Positions 58,983 through 64,000 of a stretch of DNA of 64,000 nt are shown here, piece by piece. The notes beneath the pieces were generated by a model. That model was given only the letters and a program-made list of their open reading frames with translations, searched no databases and was not told the origin of the DNA. The position numbers and the translations under genes are program-made. Source of the DNA: Mycobacterium sp. PSTR-4-N (GTDB lineage Bacteria; Actinomycetota; Actinomycetes; Mycobacteriales; Mycobacteriaceae); NCBI RefSeq assembly GCF_022348085.1, contig NZ_JAKRFN010000014.1:1-64000 (forward strand), read 5' to 3'. Every line of letters begins with the position of its first letter. Position 1 is the first letter of the stretch.

Positions 58983-61900
58983 ATGTCGTTGAATCCCGGT
59001 GCGATCGGGGCGACGGAGAAGGACCTGACCCCTGAGGTGATTGATCGTCTGATCCCTGCGTACCTGCAGACCTATCGCGGGCCCCACGGCGGTGCCCCCG
59101 GCTCGGAGGGCGCGGTCACCGGTCCGCTGCGTCGCCCGTCGGACGGCTGGGCCGCCATGGTGGAGGCCCAGTACCGACTGGGACGCCAGCGGTCCGCCGG
59201 AGCCACGCTGGTCGCCGTCCACGGTGCCGACGATCCCGGCGGGGTGGGTCCCGCGCTGCAGGTCATCACCGACAACGCGCCCATGCTGATGGATTCGGTG
59301 ACCGTGCTGCTGCACCGCGTCGGGGTCGCCTACAAGGCGATCATGAATCCGGTCTTCCGGGTGCGTCGCGGGGCCGGCGGTGAACTCCTCGACATCGTGC
59401 CGTCCTCGGAGGCGACGTTCGGTGACGGCGTCGACGAAACGTGGGTTCACGTGCAGCTCTCCAGTGCCGTGGACCGGCGGGCGCTGGCCGAGGCAGAACG
59501 GTTGCTGCCCCGTGTGGTCGCCGACGCGCGCCAGGTGGCGCTCGATTCACAGAGCATGGGTGCGGCGCTGCGCGGGCTGGCCGCCGAACTCGACAGCGAT
59601 GGCGGTCGGCGCTTTCCCAGCGCCGACCGCAGAGATGTGGCGGCGCTGCTGCGCTGGCTCGCCGACGGTCACTTCGTGCTGCTCGGCTATCAGCGCTGCC
59701 CCGTGAACGACGGCCAGGCCACCGTCGACGCCGCCAGCCGCCTCGGCGTGCTGCGGCTGCGCCAGGACGTGCTGCCCCAGCTGACGAACAAAGACGAACT
59801 GCTCGCGTTGGCGCAGGCGACGATCCCGAGCTTCCTGCGCTACGGCGCCTACCCGCAGATCGTGGTCGTGCGTGAGCAACCCGGTGACGGCGGTGACGGC
59901 TCTGCCATCGAGCATCGGTTCGTCGGGCTGTTCACCGTCGCTGCGATGAACGCCAATGTGCTCGAGATCCCGTTGGTCTCGCGCCGCGTCAACGATGCGC
60001 TCGCGATGGCCCACCGCGATCCCGGCCACCCGGGCCAGTTGCTGCTCGACATCATCCAGACCATCCCTCGTTCGGAACTGTTCGCGCTGTCCGCGCGTGC
60101 CCTGCTCGACATGGCGATGGCCGTCGTCGATCTCGGCTCGCGACGGCGCACCCTGCTGTTCATGCGAGCCGATCCGCTCGCCCACTTCGTGTCGTGCCTG
60201 GTGTATCTGCCGCGTGATCGCTACACCACCGCCGTGCGCCTGGAGATGCAGGACATCCTGGTCCGCGAACTCGGCGGGATCAGCATCGACTACGCCGCGC
60301 GCGTCAGCGAATCACCCTGGGCGTTGGTGCATTTCACCGTCCGCCTGCCCGAGGGGTCGCGATTCCAGGACGTCGACGTCTCCGACGAGAACGAATCGCG
60401 CATCCAGGATCTGCTCACCGAGGCCGCGCGCACCTGGGCCGACCGCATGCTCGGTGCGGTGCGCACCGCGTCGATCGACCAGACCATCGCCGAGCATTAC
60501 GCCGGGGCGTTCCCCGAGGTGTACAAGCAGGCGGTCGCCCCGCTGCACGCCCTGGCCGACATCGAGATCATCGAGGACCTCGAGGACAACTCCGTCAAGC
60601 TCGTGCTCGACGAGACCGAGAGCACCGCCAACGACGGCATCTCGACTCTGATCTGGTACCTCGGCGGCCAGTCGGCCTCGCTCAGCCGGTTGCTTCCGAT
60701 GCTGCAGTCGATGGGCGTGACGGTGCTCGAGGAGCGACCTTTCACCGTCACCCGGCCCGACGGCCTGCCGGTGTGGATCTATCAGTTCAAGGTCTCCCCG
60801 CATCGCGGCATCCCGATGTCGGGGCCGGGTGAGGAACGGGATGCGACGGCCGAGCGGTTCGCCGACGCCGTCACCGCGATCTGGCACGGCAACTGCGAGA
60901 TCGACCGGTTCAACGAGTTGGTGCTGCGGGCCGGTCTGACGTGGCAGCAGGTCACGGTGCTGCGCGCCTACGCGAAATACCTCAAGCAGGCCGGCTTCTC
61001 GTACAGCCAGTCCCACATCGAGGACGTGCTGAACAACAACGCCGGTACCGCGCGCTCGCTGGTCGAGCTGTTCGAGGCGCTGTTCAATCCCGCGGCGTCC
61101 GGCCCGTCCGGCCCGTCCGGCCCGTCCGACGAAGGCCCAACCGGGGGTCGCCGAGACGCCCAGGCCGCCGCCGCCGCGGTGGCTGCGGACATCGATGCGC
61201 TGGTCAGCCTCGACACCGACCGAGTGCTACGGGCGTTCGCCTCGATGATCCAGGCGACGCTGCGCACGAACTACTTCGTGACCCGTGCGGGGTCGGCGCG
61301 TGAACGCAATGTGTTGTCGCTGAAGATGAATCCGGAGTTGATCGACGAATTGCCGCTGCCGCGGCCGAAATTCGAGATCTTCGTGTACTCGCCGCGGGTC
61401 GAAGGTGTGCACCTGCGGTTCGGGTTCGTCGCCCGGGGTGGGTTGCGCTGGTCCGATCGTCGAGAGGACTTCCGCACCGAGATCCTCGGCCTGGTGAAGG
61501 CGCAGGCGGTGAAGAACGCGGTGATCGTGCCGGTCGGCGCGAAGGGGGGGTTCGTGGTCAAGCGGCCACCGGCGCCCACCGGGGATGTCGCCGTCGACCG
61601 TGACGCCACCCGCGAGGAGGGTGTGGCCTGCTACCGGCTGTTCATCGCCGGTCTGCTCGATCTGACCGACAACGTCGACAAGTCATCGGGCGCGATCATC
61701 ACCCCCGAAGGCGTGGTGCGCCGCGACGGCGACGACGCCTACCTCGTCGTCGCCGCCGACAAGGGGACCGCCACGTTCTCCGACATCGCCAACGACGTCG
61801 CGAAGTCCTACGGATTCTGGTTGGGCGACGCATTCGCCTCGGGCGGCTCGGTCGGCTACGACCACAAGGCCATGGGCATCACCGCCAAAGGTGCCTGGGA

Positions 61901-63875
61901 GTCGGTCAAACGACACTTCCGCGAGATGGGAATCGACACCCAGAGCGAGGACTTCACCGTCGTAGGGGTGGGGGACATGAGCGGCGACGTGTTCGGCAAC
62001 GGAATGCTGCTGTCGCAGCACATCCGGCTGCTCGCCGCGTTCGACCACCGGCACATCTTCATCGATCCCGACCCCGATTCCGCTCGGTCGTGGCAGGAGC
62101 GCAAACGCCTGTTCGACCTGCCGCGCTCGTCGTGGGAGGACTACGACGCCTCGCTGATCAGCGCCGGTGGCGGCGTCTACAGCCGCGAGCAGAAGTCGAT
62201 ACCGGTCAGCGCCGAGGCCCGCGCCGCGCTGGGCATCGACGACGGCGTCACCGAGCTGACGCCGCCGGCCCTGATGCGGGCGATCCTCAAGGCGCCGGCC
62301 GATCTGCTGTTCAACGGCGGAATCGGTACCTATGTCAAGGCCGAGACGGAATCCGACGTGGGCGACCGCGCCAATGACGCGGTGCGCGTGAACGGAAACC
62401 AGGTGCGCGCCAAGGTGATCGGCGAGGGCGGCAATCTGGGTGTGACGTCGCTCGGCCGTATCGAATTCGATCTGGTCGGCGGTCGGATCAACACCGATGC
62501 ACTCGACAACTCGGCGGGCGTCGATTGCTCCGATCACGAAGTCAACATCAAGATCTTGATCGATTCGCTGGTCACGGCCGGCAAGGTGACCTCGGAGGAC
62601 CGCACCGACCTGCTGCTGTCGATGACCGATGAGGTGGGCCGACTCGTGCTCGCGGACAACGAGAGTCAGAACGATCTGATGGGCACCAGCCGCGCCAACG
62701 CCGCCAGCATGCTGTCGGTGCACGCGCGGATGATCAAGGACTTCGTCGATGAGCGAGGCTTGAATCGCGAGTTGGAGGCGCTGCCGTCGGAGAAGGAGAT
62801 CCGGCGTCGTACCGAAGCCGGAATCGGGCTCACCTCACCGGAATTGGCGACGTTGATGGCCCACGTCAAGTTGGCGCTCAAAGACGATCTGCTCGCCGGT
62901 GACCTGCCCGATCAGGAGGTGTTCGCGTCGCGGTTGCCGTCGTACTTCCCGACGACGCTGCGGGATCGCTTCGCCACCGAGATCCGAAGCCATCAGCTGC
63001 GCCGCGAGATCGTGACGACCATGCTGGTCAACGACGTGGTCGACACCGCGGGCATCTCGTTCGCCTACCGGGTCGCCGAGGACGTCGGGGTGTCGGCGGT
63101 CGACGCGGTGCGAAGCTTCGTGGCCGTCGATGCGATCTTCGATGTCGGCGAGGTGTGGCGGCGTATCCGCGCCGCCGGGGTGGACGGCGCCTCGGTGGCC
63201 GTGACCGACCGGATGACACTCGATCTGCGCCGGTTGATCGACCGCGCGGCACGCTGGCTGCTGAACTACCGGCCGCAGCCGCTGGCGGTGGGCGCCGAGA
63301 TCAATCGGTTCGCCGACAAGGTGGCCGCGCTGACACCGCGGATGTCGGAGTGGTTGCGCGGCGACGACAGGGCGATCGTGATGAAAGAGGCGGGGGAGTT
63401 CAGTGCGCAGGGGGTGCCCGAGGAGCTGGCCTTCCAGGTGGCCACCGGGCTCTACCAGTTCAGCCTGCTCGACGTCATCGACATCGCCGACATCAACGAT
63501 CGTGACCCGGCGGAGGTGGCGGACACCTACTTCGCGCTGATGGATCACCTCGGCACCGACGGCCTGCTCACCGCGGTCTCCCGGCTCTCGCGCGATGATC
63601 GATGGCATTCGTTGGCGCGGTTGGCGATTCGCGACGACATCTACGGCTCGTTGCGCGCGCTGAGCTTCGATGTGCTGGCCGTCGGCGAGCCCGAGGAGAA
63701 CGGCGAGGAGAAGATCGCGGAGTGGGAGATGACCAACAACAACAGGGTCACTCGCGCCCGCCGTACGTTGACCGAGCTGTACGAAAGCGGTGAGCACGAC
63801 CTGGCAACACTGTCGGTGGCGGCGCGCCAGATCCGCAGCATGACCAGGACGAGCGGAACGGGAACGTCGGGGTGA
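58983..63875 (+). CDS. gdh: NAD-specific glutamate dehydrogenase, large 180-kDa class
   Basis: A 1630-residue cytosolic enzyme of the L-GDH180 class (Rv2476c, 1624 aa) that oxidatively deaminates glutamate to 2-oxoglutarate; in mycobacteria it is controlled by the FHA protein GarA. The N-terminal ACT-like regulatory region covers about 1-400 (DNAPMLMDSVTVLLHRVGVA). The catalytic core lies about 780-1180, with LRFGFVARGGLRWSDRREDF, the Lys region VPVGAKGGFVVKR, GDMSGDVFGNGMLLS, HIFIDPDPDSARSW and VIGEGGNLGVTSLGRIEF (NAD loop). The remainder is the all-helical C-terminal domain. A short (GPS)3 insertion lies at about residues 707-715. A strong GGAGGAG precedes the ATG. It follows ettA by 91 bases. 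Confidence 0.96.
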   Translation: MSLNPGAIGATEKDLTPEVIDRLIPAYLQTYRGPHGGAPGSEGAVTGPLRRPSDGWAAMVEAQYRLGRQRSAGATLVAVHGADDPGGVGPALQVITDNAPMLMDSVTVLLHRVGVAYKAIMNPVFRVRRGAGGELLDIVPSSEATFGDGVDETWVHVQLSSAVDRRALAEAERLLPRVVADARQVALDSQSMGAALRGLAAELDSDGGRRFPSADRRDVAALLRWLADGHFVLLGYQRCPVNDGQATVDAASRLGVLRLRQDVLPQLTNKDELLALAQATIPSFLRYGAYPQIVVVREQPGDGGDGSAIEHRFVGLFTVAAMNANVLEIPLVSRRVNDALAMAHRDPGHPGQLLLDIIQTIPRSELFALSARALLDMAMAVVDLGSRRRTLLFMRADPLAHFVSCLVYLPRDRYTTAVRLEMQDILVRELGGISIDYAARVSESPWALVHFTVRLPEGSRFQDVDVSDENESRIQDLLTEAARTWADRMLGAVRTASIDQTIAEHYAGAFPEVYKQAVAPLHALADIEIIEDLEDNSVKLVLDETESTANDGISTLIWYLGGQSASLSRLLPMLQSMGVTVLEERPFTVTRPDGLPVWIYQFKVSPHRGIPMSGPGEERDATAERFADAVTAIWHGNCEIDRFNELVLRAGLTWQQVTVLRAYAKYLKQAGFSYSQSHIEDVLNNNAGTARSLVELFEALFNPAASGPSGPSGPSDEGPTGGRRDAQAAAAAVAADIDALVSLDTDRVLRAFASMIQATLRTNYFVTRAGSARERNVLSLKMNPELIDELPLPRPKFEIFVYSPRVEGVHLRFGFVARGGLRWSDRREDFRTEILGLVKAQAVKNAVIVPVGAKGGFVVKRPPAPTGDVAVDRDATREEGVACYRLFIAGLLDLTDNVDKSSGAIITPEGVVRRDGDDAYLVVAADKGTATFSDIANDVAKSYGFWLGDAFASGGSVGYDHKAMGITAKGAWESVKRHFREMGIDTQSEDFTVVGVGDMSGDVFGNGMLLSQHIRLLAAFDHRHIFIDPDPDSARSWQERKRLFDLPRSSWEDYDASLISAGGGVYSREQKSIPVSAEARAALGIDDGVTELTPPALMRAILKAPADLLFNGGIGTYVKAETESDVGDRANDAVRVNGNQVRAKVIGEGGNLGVTSLGRIEFDLVGGRINTDALDNSAGVDCSDHEVNIKILIDSLVTAGKVTSEDRTDLLLSMTDEVGRLVLADNESQNDLMGTSRANAASMLSVHARMIKDFVDERGLNRELEALPSEKEIRRRTEAGIGLTSPELATLMAHVKLALKDDLLAGDLPDQEVFASRLPSYFPTTLRDRFATEIRSHQLRREIVTTMLVNDVVDTAGISFAYRVAEDVGVSAVDAVRSFVAVDAIFDVGEVWRRIRAAGVDGASVAVTDRMTLDLRRLIDRAARWLLNYRPQPLAVGAEINRFADKVAALTPRMSEWLRGDDRAIVMKEAGEFSAQGVPEELAFQVATGLYQFSLLDVIDIADINDRDPAEVADTYFALMDHLGTDGLLTAVSRLSRDDRWHSLARLAIRDDIYGSLRALSFDVLAVGEPEENGEEKIAEWEMTNNNRVTRARRTLTELYESGEHDLATLSVAARQIRSMTRTSGTGTSG
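61101..61127 (+). repeat. Three in-frame 9-base repeats in gdh
   Basis: The unit ggcccgtcc occurs three times head to tail and encodes Gly-Pro-Ser three times in a loop before the catalytic domain. Copies are identical and keep the frame, so copy number may vary between strains without loss of function. Confidence 0.9.
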
Positions 63876-63882
63876 CTCAGGG

Positions 63883-64000
63883 ATGACGGGAGAGGTGACG
63901 CAGCAGGGCTTCACGGCGCCGGTGCACGTGCGATGGTCCGACATCGACATGTATCAGCACATCAACCACGCGACGATGGTGACGATCCTCGAGGAGGCGC
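63883..64000 (+). CDS. Hotdog-fold acyl-CoA thioesterase, 5' part (Rv2475c-type)
   Basis: The first 39 codons of a gene cut by the window end. VRWSDIDMYQHINHATMV is the 4-hydroxybenzoyl-CoA thioesterase signature with the active-site Asp and the following HINHA helix. It starts 7 bases after the gdh stop, with GGGA nearby, so it is probably co-transcribed with gdh. The order gdh then thioesterase matches Rv2476c-Rv2475c. Substrate range cannot be judged from this fragment. Confidence 0.85.
   Translation, partial: MTGEVTQQGFTAPVHVRWSDIDMYQHINHATMVTILEEA

Overview
The window is high-GC actinobacterial DNA from the genus Mycobacterium in the broad sense, most likely a fast-growing Mycolicibacterium. 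This is inferred from gene content and order. A type I fatty acid synthase is followed by acpS. The mycolate reductase cmrA, an LdtMt2-type L,D-transpeptidase, a wax-ester/DGAT acyltransferase, an MmpS-like protein, a PE-PPE-domain protein and the 180-kDa NAD glutamate dehydrogenase are all present. The conserved genes lie in the same relative order as the M. tuberculosis stretch Rv2524c (fas) to Rv2475c, as I remember it, read here on the plus strand. Genes absent from that stretch are inserted in blocks.

Layout. 1-6484: end of fas, acpS, an M20 dipeptidase, bcp and a DUF3618 protein. 6485-7018 shows no gene. 7019-11748 is a stress block: an unknown small protein, htpG, a degenerate SDR, a hemerythrin-like protein and a manganese catalase. 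The last two each have a SigF-type promoter. tRNA-Lys and ldtB follow. 13411-18734 is a catabolic module: a double-AsnC regulator divergent from a tightly packed operon encoding an M20 amidohydrolase, an MHS transporter, a cyclase-family hydrolase and a metallo-beta-lactamase-fold hydrolase. 18868-26627: tRNA-His, orn, a HerA-like ATPase, cmrA, an MFS carrier, an MmpS-like protein, an S9 peptidase, and two small membrane proteins behind a third SigF-type promoter.

26631-36668 is the branched-chain amino acid (leucine) catabolic locus. A BkaR-type TetR regulator is divergent, across two copies of a GTTAAT-N4-ATTAAC-type operator, from accD1-accA1-fadE19-maoC-citE and then bkdABC. Together these genes can take branched-chain 2-oxoacids through isovaleryl-CoA, 3-methylcrotonyl-CoA and 3-methylglutaconyl-CoA to acetyl-CoA-level products. 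echA14, two divergent acyl-CoA-dehydrogenase-like flavoproteins and an IclR regulator follow.

40355-48801 is an accessory and cell-envelope region: an exported histidine phosphatase, an acyl-ACP thioesterase, a broken DUF222/HNH (13E12-type) gene that keeps a perfect mycobacterial SOS box, a methyltransferase, a PE-PPE-domain exported protein and a large exported S15-type hydrolase. tRNA-Arg separates this from 48973-64000: a lipid acyltransferase operon (WS/DGAT, HAD-acyltransferase, plsB2), a CopD-CtaG fusion, ssb, ettA, gdh and the start of a hotdog thioesterase.

The least explained items are the AsnC-controlled M20/MHS/cyclase/MBL operon, the divergent flavoprotein pair, the SOS-boxed doubly broken DUF222 gene, and three same-geometry SigF-type promoters on stress genes. 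I found no CRISPR array, transposase, phage integrase or plasmid origin.
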